Below are positions 9,384 through 18,700 of a stretch of 64,000 nucleotides of DNA, one piece after another. How positions within the stretch are numbered: the stretch's first letter is position 1; every line of letters begins with the position of its first letter. The position numbers were made by a program, and so were the translations under genes. The notes below the pieces were generated by a model that did no database searches, was not told the DNA's origin, and saw only the letters and a list, made by a program, of their open reading frames with translations. Location: the NCBI RefSeq assembly GCF_029961145.1, contig NZ_JASBRG010000007.1, forward strand, positions 1,814,173 to 1,878,172. Direction: 5' to 3'. The DNA comes from Pinibacter soli (GTDB taxonomy: Bacteria > Bacteroidota > Bacteroidia > Chitinophagales > Chitinophagaceae).

Positions 9384-10253
9384 TTATCGCAATTTGCCAA
9401 CATAATTTCTTCGATAGTCGATATATCCCCTGACAATCATACACAGGGATATCCATTTATTTTTATTGTACAAAAGGTTGTTTTTAAAAACATGTAGAAT
9501 ATCCACATCCTTCTTCTTAAAGTCTGCAGGAAAATATTGTTTGTATCTTTTCCGCATAATTAAGTAATTACGCGTCATGTAATAGAGCCTAATTGGAACA
9601 TGCAAAAAACGGTCTGTTTTTTTCCAGTTTATTATTGATCGTGCTGCTATGTTTTGCCCCAGACTGTGTGTCATATAAATCCCTTTACACAACAGGGATT
9701 TAAAACCCTTCAAAGCTATTTTGTAGGAAAAATCAGAATCCACTTCATCAATAAACAGGTCCTCATCCATCAATCCCACTTTAAAAGCAATCTGCACATT
9801 TACAAATGTTCCTGAAGTTATCAATAATGTTACAGGTTCGCAAACAACGTTTTCATCCGGCTGTTGTCCATCCCTTTTATACTGCACACCTATTTGACCT
9901 ATATCACTGTCCTGTTCTGCATGTTCGTTGAGCTTCGCTACATAAGCTTCCAAGTTAGCAGCCGAAAAATTTGAATCCTGGTCCATTGTAAGCAACCATT
10001 TGAAGCCATGCTGCAAAGAAGCTTTCAATGCAAGATTTATCCTGTTGCCAATACCCCTGTTTACGCCATCGCTCAGCACTTCAACATCTGTTGGCAATGA
10101 TTGAAGGTCCACCAGCGCCTCATGGCTTTTCTCGGAGTTATCAATTATCCAAAGCTTTTCCAAAACCGGGGCATAACTTCTAATGTTATCGACAACATCT
10201 GTATCAGGATTATAAAGAATAACAACCCCTGCCAGTCCTTTTATTGGTTTCAT
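9384..10253 (-). CDS. Rhamnosyltransferase-like family 2 glycosyltransferase
   Basis: 289 residues. It begins GVVILYNPDTDVVDNI, and TMDQDS at 89-94 carries the metal-binding aspartates. This form is typical of the RfbN/WbbL-like rhamnosyltransferase branch of GT2. The downstream FIDEVDSDFSYKI region matches the conserved acceptor motif of that branch. 28-30 base gaps to both operon neighbours. The donor could be a 6-deoxy sugar, which fits the deoxysugar genes upstream (inference). Confidence 0.88.
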   Translation of the reverse strand: MKPIKGLAGVVILYNPDTDVVDNIRSYAPVLEKLWIIDNSEKSHEALVDLQSLPTDVEVLSDGVNRGIGNRINLALKASLQHGFKWLLTMDQDSNFSAANLEAYVAKLNEHAEQDSDIGQIGVQYKRDGQQPDENVVCEPVTLLITSGTFVNVQIAFKVGLMDEDLFIDEVDSDFSYKIALKGFKSLLCKGIYMTHSLGQNIAARSIINWKKTDRFLHVPIRLYYMTRNYLIMRKRYKQYFPADFKKKDVDILHVFKNNLLYNKNKWISLCMIVRGYIDYRRNYVGKLR

Positions 10254-10281
10254 AAAAACGCATCTTCGATTTTCGAACTTT

Positions 10282-11010
10282 TTAATTTAAGTTCTTTTCC
10301 TTCACCACTACCACCACATTATTCATATACAAATCATCTCCTTTGGGCCAAAATAAATTACCAACTACAGCCAATATGTTAAATACAGTCATAAAAGCAT
10401 AGCTGACTGCAGTTCGAACTCCGGGAATTTTTCCAAACAGTCTTCTTATTATATGGGTTTGAAAATAACTGATGAATAACTGACTGATCGTTTGAAAGGC
10501 AGATCCGGCTTTATCAAATTCGATAACCTTAAATCCATTACGCTCCAGCAGCGCCTTTAATCCAAAAGAAGTGTAGCGTGCAAAGTCTACCGGCTGCTCA
10601 TGTTCGCAAATAGCAAAAGGACAGGTTATCAGCATTTTGCCTCCTGTTTTCAATACCCTGTTGAGTTCCTTCAAAATATCTTCAAGATTAAAAACGTGTT
10701 CAAATACTTCAGTAGAAAATATTCCATCAAACCTATTGTCGTCAAAAGGTATATGCACGCCATCATAGAATACGTCAATGGATTCATTTACGTGAGAATG
10801 TCCTTCTCCATTGTAGTCAACTCCTACATACTCGTCAACGGTAAACAGACTTTTATACGGCTTGGACCCACACCCAAAATCCATAATCGAGCCACTTAAT
10901 TGATGTACATGTTTTATAACAGCTTTCAACAAAACTTTTCGAATCAGATAAGCAGTCAGATGTATTCCAGGGTTAAATTGAGAAGGAATAGACTTCAAAT
11001 TAGGTTTCAT
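10282..11010 (-). CDS. Class I SAM-dependent methyltransferase (Methyltransf_11 type)
   Basis: 242 residues. The SAM motif DFGCGSK is at 44-50. An FSTEVFEHVFNLEDIL segment and KTGGKMLITCPF follow, the typical post-motif layout of small-molecule methyltransferases. A hydrophobic C-terminal stretch (VSYAFMTVFNILAVVGNLFW) may contact the membrane, which would suit a lipid-linked glycan substrate (inference). Its start overlaps the stop of the upstream epimerase by one base. Confidence 0.85.
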   Translation of the reverse strand: MKPNLKSIPSQFNPGIHLTAYLIRKVLLKAVIKHVHQLSGSIMDFGCGSKPYKSLFTVDEYVGVDYNGEGHSHVNESIDVFYDGVHIPFDDNRFDGIFSTEVFEHVFNLEDILKELNRVLKTGGKMLITCPFAICEHEQPVDFARYTSFGLKALLERNGFKVIEFDKAGSAFQTISQLFISYFQTHIIRRLFGKIPGVRTAVSYAFMTVFNILAVVGNLFWPKGDDLYMNNVVVVVKEKNLN

Positions 11011-11870
11011 TATCGTGTTTTATTTTCTACTTGACTAATCTTTGTATCATCTCCCCAGAAAGCCATCGGTTCATAGTCGGGATATGGATAAAATCCAAGA
11101 TTAAGTTTTATGTCTTTGTTTTTTTCTTTCAAATAATTTTGAACCAGCTCTTTAACTGTGATGGGCACACCACTGCAACAGTTAATAACGCCTGTTACTT
11201 CTTTTTGCAAGGCAACTTTTACTATATATCCGGCAACCTTTGTCACCGGCAAATAATCCCGCACCTGCTCTCCCCCACTCATGTTAAACACCTTCTCCCC
11301 TGCGTCTAATGCCTTGTCCAGTTGTGATAGCAAGGATTTGGGGTTCTGTCCCTTTCCGTACATGTAAAACAACCGGAGCCATTTGAATGAGAATGAGAAA
11401 CTATTTTGCAAAGCCTCTACCTGTTTTCTCAATTCGTCTTTTGCTTTTGCATAAAAGTTGTCTGGGTGAGTTGGCATATCCTCGCTTAGTTTGCCTTCCT
11501 GCATGCCGTATTCAAAGCAAGTACCTGTTATGCTTATGTCCGTTGCTCCATTCCTAACCAAGTTGCTTATAAATTGAAAATGCCTTGGCAGATTAACTTC
11601 GTAATGATAAGCTTCTTTATAAAAAGGCAAACCTTCCCAGGCAAGATGAATTATAACATCCGGTTTGCCAAAGAAATCGAAGTAATTTATTGTATCGTCA
11701 AAGAGCGTAAAATCAAAAGCCTTATAGATCACTTGCGAAAACCAGGTAAACTCCTTTGCTTTATTAATGTTTGATGATGAAGCGATCACCATGCATTCAT
11801 TCTTCAACAACTCATTTACCACATAATTTCCAATAAAGCCGGTGGCACCGGTTACAAGGACCTTTTTCAT
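11010..11870 (-). CDS. NAD(P)-dependent epimerase/reductase of the SDR family
   Basis: 286 residues of an extended SDR. The dinucleotide-binding motif GATGFIG is at 8-14 and the catalytic YAKAK (Tyr140, Lys144) is preceded by TGTCFEYG. Position after CDP-4-keto-6-deoxyglucose formation, 3,5-epimerisation and C-methylation suggests it is the 4-ketoreductase that finishes the CDP-sugar (inference). It could instead be a C2 or C4 epimerase. The gene starts one base after the C-methyltransferase stop. Confidence 0.85.
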   Translation of the reverse strand: MKKVLVTGATGFIGNYVVNELLKNECMVIASSSNINKAKEFTWFSQVIYKAFDFTLFDDTINYFDFFGKPDVIIHLAWEGLPFYKEAYHYEVNLPRHFQFISNLVRNGATDISITGTCFEYGMQEGKLSEDMPTHPDNFYAKAKDELRKQVEALQNSFSFSFKWLRLFYMYGKGQNPKSLLSQLDKALDAGEKVFNMSGGEQVRDYLPVTKVAGYIVKVALQKEVTGVINCCSGVPITVKELVQNYLKEKNKDIKLNLGFYPYPDYEPMAFWGDDTKISQVENKTR

Positions 11871-11871
11871 T

Positions 11872-13098
11872 TTACAGTATTTGCAGTTGAGGTATTGGAA
11901 TTACAAACTTTCCACCCCAATCCTTAATATAAGCCAGCTGGTTCACTATCTCTTCTTTCAAGTTCCATGGAAATATGATGACAAATTCCGGCTTTTGCGC
12001 TTTCAAATATGCTTCGTTCACCACCGGTATATGACTTGCCGGCAAAAACTTATTCTGTTTGTGCGGGTTGGCATCAACTACAAAATCAATCAAATCGTTT
12101 TTAATACCGCAATAGTTCATCAATGTATTTCCCTTTGCTGCGGCGCCATATCCGGCTACACTTTTATTGTTTCTTTTTTGTTCCAATAAAAAGCCGAGCA
12201 AATCCAATTTTATTTTAAGGGCCTTGTCCTGGAAGTTATTGTAGTACTCCATTGACGTCATGCCTTTATTCTTTTCTTTCAAAAGAAGCGCTTCCACATT
12301 TGGAGAAATAGCTTTCGAGCCATCCTCTTTATGCTTTGCATAAATTCTCAGCGATCCACCATGTGTTGGAATTTCTTCCACGTCAAACATTTCCAGTCCC
12401 TGTGCTGCAAAAATTTCTTTTACGGTATAGAATGATAAATAGGAGAAATGCTCGTGATAAATGGTATCAAACTGATTGTTTTCTACCAGTTGCATCAGGT
12501 GCGGAAACTCCATTGTGATAACGCCATCATCTTTCAAAATCGTCTTCATACCCTTTACAAAATCCACGATGTCCGGAACGTGAGCAAGCACGTTATTACC
12601 CAACAGGAGATCAGCTTTGGTTCCTTTATCAGCAAGGTTTCTAGCAAGCGTTGTTCCGAAAAAATCCACCACTGTTTCTACGCCTTTCCCTTTTGCCACT
12701 TCAGCTGTGTTTGAAGTTGGCTCAATACCCAAAACAGGAACATTTTTTTCCTTGAAATATTGAAGAAGATAACCGTCGTTTGAAGCTATTTCAATTACAA
12801 GTGAATTATTGTTGAACCCAAAACGGTCGCACATTTTATCAGCATATTTTTTCGCATGCTGCAACCAGCTTGTGGAGTATGAAGAAAAATACACATAGTC
12901 GCTATTGAAAATAGCATCAGATTTTTTGTACTCATCAACCTGCACCAGGAAACATTTTGGGCAAGTGTAAACTTTCAATGGATAGTAAGCCTCCGGCTCA
13001 TTCAATTGCTCCTTCGTTAAAAATGAGTTAGACGCCGGTGAATTGATGAGATCAATAAAAGTGTCGGTTAATTCTCTTTTACAAAACCTGCAATGCAT
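11872..13098 (-). CDS. NDP-hexose C-methyltransferase (TylC3/TcaB9 type)
   Basis: 408 residues with the three-part layout of sugar C-methyltransferases. An N-terminal zinc site has C3/C6 and C46/C49. A central SAM domain carries EIASNDGY at 103-110. A C-terminal Rossmann-like domain has GYGAAAKGNT. The catalytic YHEH motif is at 214-217. Characterised relatives methylate C3 of a 4-ketohexose nucleotide. With a CDP-glucose 4,6-dehydratase upstream, the likely substrate is a CDP-4-keto-6-deoxyhexose, giving a branched 3-C-methyl sugar. Confidence 0.92.
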   Translation of the reverse strand: MHCRFCKRELTDTFIDLINSPASNSFLTKEQLNEPEAYYPLKVYTCPKCFLVQVDEYKKSDAIFNSDYVYFSSYSTSWLQHAKKYADKMCDRFGFNNNSLVIEIASNDGYLLQYFKEKNVPVLGIEPTSNTAEVAKGKGVETVVDFFGTTLARNLADKGTKADLLLGNNVLAHVPDIVDFVKGMKTILKDDGVITMEFPHLMQLVENNQFDTIYHEHFSYLSFYTVKEIFAAQGLEMFDVEEIPTHGGSLRIYAKHKEDGSKAISPNVEALLLKEKNKGMTSMEYYNNFQDKALKIKLDLLGFLLEQKRNNKSVAGYGAAAKGNTLMNYCGIKNDLIDFVVDANPHKQNKFLPASHIPVVNEAYLKAQKPEFVIIFPWNLKEEIVNQLAYIKDWGGKFVIPIPQLQIL

Positions 13099-13113
13099 AT
13101 TATATTTCGCTTA

Positions 13114-13659
13114 TTATATTCCTTTAAAATTGTTGTCTATTAATGAATGATTCAAATCTCTTTCTGACACATTCACGGCCTGCAACGGCCACTGTATACC
13201 AATTACAGGATCATCATATCTTATCCCGCTTTCCACACCCGGCTTATAAAACTGGCTATGATGGTATATCAATTCTGCGTCATCGCTTAGTGTTTGAAAC
13301 CCGTGAGCAAATCCTTTTGGAATGTAAAGCATCCTTCTGTTTCCTGCAGAAAGCTCTGTTCCAAAATATTGCAGGAAGGTTGCCGAATCTTTCCTCAAAT
13401 CAATTATCACATCATACACAGCACCACTGATGCAACGGACCATCTTTATTTCCTCAAACGGCGGTAATTGAAAGTGCATTCCGCGGATCGTTCCTTTCTT
13501 GCTGGTAAAAGAATGATTCATTTGCACCCACTCAGCATCGTGTCCAATTTGCGCAAACTCGTCTTTGCAATATGTACGCGCAAACCACCCTCTGTCATCC
13601 TTAAAAACATTCAGATCTACTACAAAGCTAGCCTGCAGCGATGTTGATGTAAAGGTCAT
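13114..13659 (-). CDS. rfbC: NDP-4-keto-6-deoxyhexose 3,5-epimerase (RmlC family cupin)
   Basis: 181 residues, the usual RmlC length. DDRGWFARTY, RGMHFQ with His62, the cupin core IPKGFAHGFQ at 113-122 and GIRYDDP at 145-151 are family signatures. The segment that is usually LYxxTxxYY in RmlC reads IYHHSQFY here, so substrate handling may differ from dTDP-rhamnose synthesis. It overlaps rfbG by 4 bases. No rmlA, rmlB or rmlD is present, so it probably acts on the CDP-linked intermediate made by its neighbours. Confidence 0.9.
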   Translation of the reverse strand: MTFTSTSLQASFVVDLNVFKDDRGWFARTYCKDEFAQIGHDAEWVQMNHSFTSKKGTIRGMHFQLPPFEEIKMVRCISGAVYDVIIDLRKDSATFLQYFGTELSAGNRRMLYIPKGFAHGFQTLSDDAELIYHHSQFYKPGVESGIRYDDPVIGIQWPLQAVNVSERDLNHSLIDNNFKGI

Positions 13660-14726
13660 AGCGCAAGGTATTTTTTTATTTGCTCAAAAGTAAAATCCAG
13701 TTTGTTTGCATCGGGTTGCTTATACCAATTCAGCGTCCATTCTATTGCCTGTGCAGCGTCTAGTTTAGGTTGCCATTCCAGTTCTGTCATTGCTTTTGTG
13801 ATATCCAGCTGCAACAAATTTGCCTCGTGTGGCTGGTTTTTATCAGAAATATCGTTCCAACTTCCTTCTCCCCAGGCTTTGATGGAAACTTCTACCAATT
13901 CTTTAACAGATAAATGGTCTTTTGGCTGAGGGCCAAAATTGTAGGCTCCGCTGTATTTTTCAGGTGCGGCATCGAGCAAAGCTCCAAGTATTAAATATCC
14001 TGCCAGCGGCTCCAGCACATGTTGCCATGGACGTACGGCATGCGGACTGCGAACGTCAATTGCAAGTTCTGCAACGAGCGAACGCACAATATCCGGAACA
14101 ATTCTGTCCTGGCTCCAATCTCCGCCACCTATTACGTTCCCTGCCCTGGCACTTGCCAGTGCTTTTTGATGCGAAGCGTATTTTTGTATATTAAAAAATG
14201 AATTTCTAAACGAATTCACCACGAGTTCAGTACAAGCTTTGCTTGCACTATACGGATCGTAACCGCCAAGCACATCATGCTCTTTATATAATGTTCCGTT
14301 TTCTTTATTCTCGTATACCTTGTCGGTGGTAATCACCACCACAGTACATTTTTTCTGTAAAGCAGTTACGGCTTCAAGCACATTCGCCGTGCCGACTACA
14401 TTTACTTCAAATGTTTCCGCAGGAATTTTATATGATCTTCTAACCAGCGGTTGTGCAGCCAAATGGAAAACAAAGTCTGGCTGAAAGCTTTCTATTTCAG
14501 CATTCAACTTTTGCTTGTCCCTTATATCTGCAATAATGGTTTGTTCGATTAAGTTTTGCTCTGTAAGGTGAGCGAACAGACTGCCCTCGTACTCCGGCTC
14601 GAGTGCATAGCCTTTTACGTGAGCACCCAATATGCGCAAAACAGAGACGAACCAACTGCCTTTAAACCCAGTGTGGCCGGTTACAAAAACCTTTTTTCGA
14701 CGATATGCGTTTTCAAGATTGTTCAT
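13656..14726 (-). CDS. rfbG: CDP-glucose 4,6-dehydratase
   Basis: Extended SDR enzyme that makes CDP-4-keto-6-deoxyglucose. The NAD motif TGHTGFKG at 16-23 is diagnostic for RfbG. LAAQPLVRRSY at 89-99, TTDKVYEN at 133-140 and the catalytic Tyr159/Lys163 in YSASK follow. I chose the ATG at 14726, two bases past the rfbF stop. An in-frame ATG at 14744 would overlap rfbF by 16 bases and add six residues. It is translationally tied to rfbC by a 4-base overlap. Confidence 0.95.
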   Translation of the reverse strand: MNNLENAYRRKKVFVTGHTGFKGSWFVSVLRILGAHVKGYALEPEYEGSLFAHLTEQNLIEQTIIADIRDKQKLNAEIESFQPDFVFHLAAQPLVRRSYKIPAETFEVNVVGTANVLEAVTALQKKCTVVVITTDKVYENKENGTLYKEHDVLGGYDPYSASKACTELVVNSFRNSFFNIQKYASHQKALASARAGNVIGGGDWSQDRIVPDIVRSLVAELAIDVRSPHAVRPWQHVLEPLAGYLILGALLDAAPEKYSGAYNFGPQPKDHLSVKELVEVSIKAWGEGSWNDISDKNQPHEANLLQLDITKAMTELEWQPKLDAAQAIEWTLNWYKQPDANKLDFTFEQIKKYLAL

Positions 14727-14728
14727 CG

Positions 14729-15505
14729 TTACCAAACTTTCCATTTTGCCTGATTATTTTTCCAAAGGTTCTCCAGTTCAATCTTATCCCTTAGCGCATC
14801 CATGCATTTCCAAAATCCTTTATGCTGATAAGCTACGAGTTCGTTATCCTCGGTAAGTTTTTCCAAAGGCTCATCTTCCCACATCATCTGGCTCATATCT
14901 GTTTGCAGGTATTTAAAAACTTCTGGTTTCAATATGAAAAAGCCAGCATTGATCCATTTTCCTTCATCTTTTGCTTTTTCTCTGAACGATTCAACTTCGC
15001 CATTAGCGGCTAGATCCATCCCTCCAAAACGAGCCTCGAGCTGCACTGCAGTAACAGTGGCAATTTTATTATGAGATTTGTGAAAGGCAATCAAGTCATT
15101 GATATCCACGTTGCATACGCCGTCTCCGTAGGTCAACATAAAATCTTCGTCGCCAATATATTTTTGCACTTGTTGAAGTCTGCCGGCTGTTTTTGTATTA
15201 AGACCTGTTTCTACCAGGGTTATTTTGAAATTTTCACTTTGCGTTCCCAGCACTTCCATTTTATTGCTGGCAACGTCTATGGTTATGTCCGAATTATGCA
15301 AAAAGTAGTGCATAAAATACTCTTTAATAACATAACCTTTATAACCGAGACAGACTATAAAATCGTTAAAGCCATAATGGCTATATATTTTCATGATATG
15401 CCACAAAATAGGTTTACCACCTATCTCAACCATTGGTTTTGGTCTGATATCAGTTTCTTCGGAAATCCGCGTGCCTAAGCCGCCGGCAAATATGACAACT
15501 TTCAT
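14729..15505 (-). CDS. rfbF: Glucose-1-phosphate cytidylyltransferase
   Basis: 258 residues, full length for RfbF, which forms CDP-glucose from CTP and glucose-1-phosphate. The nucleotide-binding start FAGGLGTR at 6-13, the RPKPMVEIGG stretch (Lys23) and the metal-binding YGDG with Asp128 are visible. MMWEDEPLEKL near residue 205 is typical of the CTP-specific subgroup. First gene of the - strand glycan operon. It is divergent from the giant adhesin, with 291 bases between them. Confidence 0.95.
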   Translation of the reverse strand: MKVVIFAGGLGTRISEETDIRPKPMVEIGGKPILWHIMKIYSHYGFNDFIVCLGYKGYVIKEYFMHYFLHNSDITIDVASNKMEVLGTQSENFKITLVETGLNTKTAGRLQQVQKYIGDEDFMLTYGDGVCNVDINDLIAFHKSHNKIATVTAVQLEARFGGMDLAANGEVESFREKAKDEGKWINAGFFILKPEVFKYLQTDMSQMMWEDEPLEKLTEDNELVAYQHKGFWKCMDALRDKIELENLWKNNQAKWKVW

Positions 15506-15796
15506 TAAAAATATTTTTCTAAGATCGCAAAATCACCAAACTACACATTACAAAAAACAGCACTTTATTTAATATAAGTGGGGTAAAACTAATACTTTAT
15601 GGAATACTATCATCAGTAGCCGTATTTTTTGCCATTTTTTTTATTTGTTTCCAAATTGAAGCAAAACGTTTGTTATAAATCATTTAGGAACTTGGCGTTG
15701 GTTGCGTCATTCATTTACAACTTAATAACACGAAAATTTACCACCGTCAGAAAAAAGTATTTTTTTTGCATAACTCTAAACTCCCGGTAAACCCTT
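15506..15796. other. Divergent promoter region between rfbF and the adhesin gene
   Basis: AT-rich 291-base gap that must hold both promoters. I looked for exact TAnnTTTG boxes on both strands and saw none. No hairpin or word-repeat element is evident, which makes this one of the few long gaps in the window without one. Confidence 0.5.
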
Positions 15797-18700
15797 ATGT
15801 TGTTAGAAAAAGAACTTAAGCCTATCCTATTGTGTTTTTTATATTTCTGTATTCTTGTCTCTGTGAGCTCTGCTAATGATGGCAGAAAATCGCTGGCGAA
15901 GAGGAACGCTGCAAATACACACAACAGATTAAAAGAAAACTCATCTACCGAAAACTCACCTGCATCGATATCCTGCAACAATTGGTTGAAAATAGGCTCT
16001 GAACCCTCTTTTGTCAAACTTGGAGACATTGACGTTTCTGGAAATACAGTAACTGTAGAAGCACTTATTAACAGGACCACACCTTGGAGCGGCGGTAGAT
16101 TCTACGCCGGAGATGTGGTTTCAAAGCATACCGGCCCTAACAATACGAACTATCTTCTGCGGCCCAGCACCGCCGAAATAACCACAACCAATGGCTATTT
16201 TGCAACACCCCAGATCTGCGACATCCAGTTAAACAAAACCTACCATGTTGCACTCGTATATGATGGGGCTACGTTAAAATTTTATAGAAACGGGCAACTG
16301 ATGAGCTCGGTAGCTGCTACCGGAAATCTATATCAAAACGATCTAATGACGCAGATTGGATATATGGATGGTAATAACCCAGGAGAAAATTTTATTGGCT
16401 ACATCAATGAAGTGCGTATTTGGAAAGTGGCAAGAACCCAGGCGGATATACAAACATACATGAACGGTAGCCTGCCGTCGCCAACAACCCAAACGGGCCT
16501 CGTAGCTTACTATACATTTGACAATCTTTTGAACAAGCAGGGGAACACACAATGGAACGGAACTTTGTCTGGCAATGCGTCGATCAACAATACAAATCCA
16601 AATTGCGCTGATGTTAAACAAGAATCCTGCTGCCCTATTCTTTCAGGTACGCTAACAGGAACACCTACATGCAGAAACGCTCAACCGTCACTGACCTTTA
16701 CTTCATTAGCAGGACAGGCCCCTTATACTATAACCTATACAAATGGCACGCAAACCTTCACGCAAACCAATGTAATTAGTGGCGTAGCTTTTACAGTTCC
16801 GGAAACTATTCAAAACAACACTTACTATACGCTCTTAAACATTAAAGATGCAAACGGTTGTAGCAGCAATGTGTCAACAACCAGCGGAGGAAGCAATCTT
16901 ATAGCAAATGGAGATTTCTCGCAAGGCAATACAGGTTTCACATCTTCCTATCATTATACCTCGAACAATGTTACGGAAGGCGAATATTATGTGGGGTCAA
17001 ACTCCTACGTTTGGAATCCGCACACTGCTCAATGTTTTGACCACACGAGCGGAAGCGGAAATATGATGCTTGTGAATGGCGCACCCACGGTAAATGTGGG
17101 TGTTTGGAAACAGACTATTACAGTAACTCCGAACACCAATTATGTCTTCTCAGCCTGGATCGAATCTATTTCCCCCAACAATCCGGCAATGCTGCAGTTT
17201 TCTATAAATGGTACTCAGCTTGGAAATGTTTTCCAGGCATCCTCCACAACGTGTTTGTGGCAACAGTTTTATACAACCTGGAACTCTGGCAATAACACCA
17301 CTGCCGTTATTAGTTTGATAAATCAAAACAATATAGTTCAGGGCAATGACTTTGCAATTGACGACATTTCATTTACAGGAATAGTGCCTGTAAATGAAAA
17401 AACTTTAGTAGAAGTAAAAGACTGTGGTACCCCATCTGCAAGTTTCACAGCACCGGATACTGTTTGCGTAAACACGCCTGTAAACATTACCAACACTTCC
17501 GTTCTCGGCAATTCATTTTATTGGAATTTTTCTGTAGCTGACATAAACAAAACGCCCATCGGTCAAAACATAGGCAACATTGGAGGAATGCTTTCAAGTC
17601 CCGTCTTTATTGATGTAGTTTCAGACAACGGCAACTACTATGGCTTCCAAACCAATTATGTCGGCGGGCATCTTATAAGATTTGATTTTGGTAACAGTAT
17701 GCTTAACACACCTGCCGCGACGGATCTTGGCAATTTTGGAATGCTGCCCACTCCCATTGGTGTGGAGGGCATACAGGTTGTAAAAAATAATGGCAAATGG
17801 TATGCAATTATCGTGGGAGGCGGTGCGATTGCGGGAAACAGCGCCAGAATAGTTAAGATAGATTTCGGGACCAATATTGCCAACAACGCTCCTACAGCAA
17901 CCAATTGGGGCAACCTCGGAGGCATGGAACAACCAATCGATTTGAACATGTTTGAAGAAAACGGAAATTGGTACGGCTTTACCGTAAATGCAGATAACAA
18001 CACCGTTACCAAGTTTTCTTTCGGCAACAATGTTAGTAATCCTCCGGTGGCAACCAATCTTGGAGGTTTTGGCTTGCTAAACTACCCTACAGGTATTAAT
18101 GCTATCCACGAAAATAATAACTGGTATGTGTTCATAACAAATGCTACCAGTTCAACGATCACGAGACTTGATTTCGGCAACTCATTAAACAATACACCCA
18201 CAGCAGTAAACCTTGGCAACCCAAGCAATGCATTGAACCAACCAAGAGACCTGATCATCATGCGCTTTTGCGGTCAGCTGATTGGGTTTGTGGCAAACGG
18301 CAAGGATCCCAATCGCCCATCATCAAATGATCTTACAAAACTGGACTTTAATGACCTGATCACGAACGTACCAACAGGCACTTCATTGGGCAATATTGCC
18401 AATTTCCAGTTTCCGCACTCTTTGTCAAGGCTGTTCCGTGAAGGTTCTGATCTTTACACATTTATTCCAAACGTACAAAACAACACGCTTAGCCGTTTGA
18501 AGTTTGCAGGAAGTAATGACGTTAACATTCCTAATTCCCCATTGAAAACTCCTCCTACAATTACCTATTCCAAACCCGGCATTTACAACGTCAATTTATT
18601 AATGGATGAGGGTTTGCCAACGCAAAGTTCTTTTTGTAAATCTATCGTTGTAGTTGCTCCGGAAACAGCCTTCCTTGGAAGCGATGTTTCCACTTGCGAC

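Noticed and set aside
13114-15505. dTDP-rhamnose biosynthesis
   Set aside because: The nucleotidyltransferase and dehydratase carry the CDP-glucose-type signatures (RfbF, RfbG), and rmlA, rmlB and rmlD are absent.
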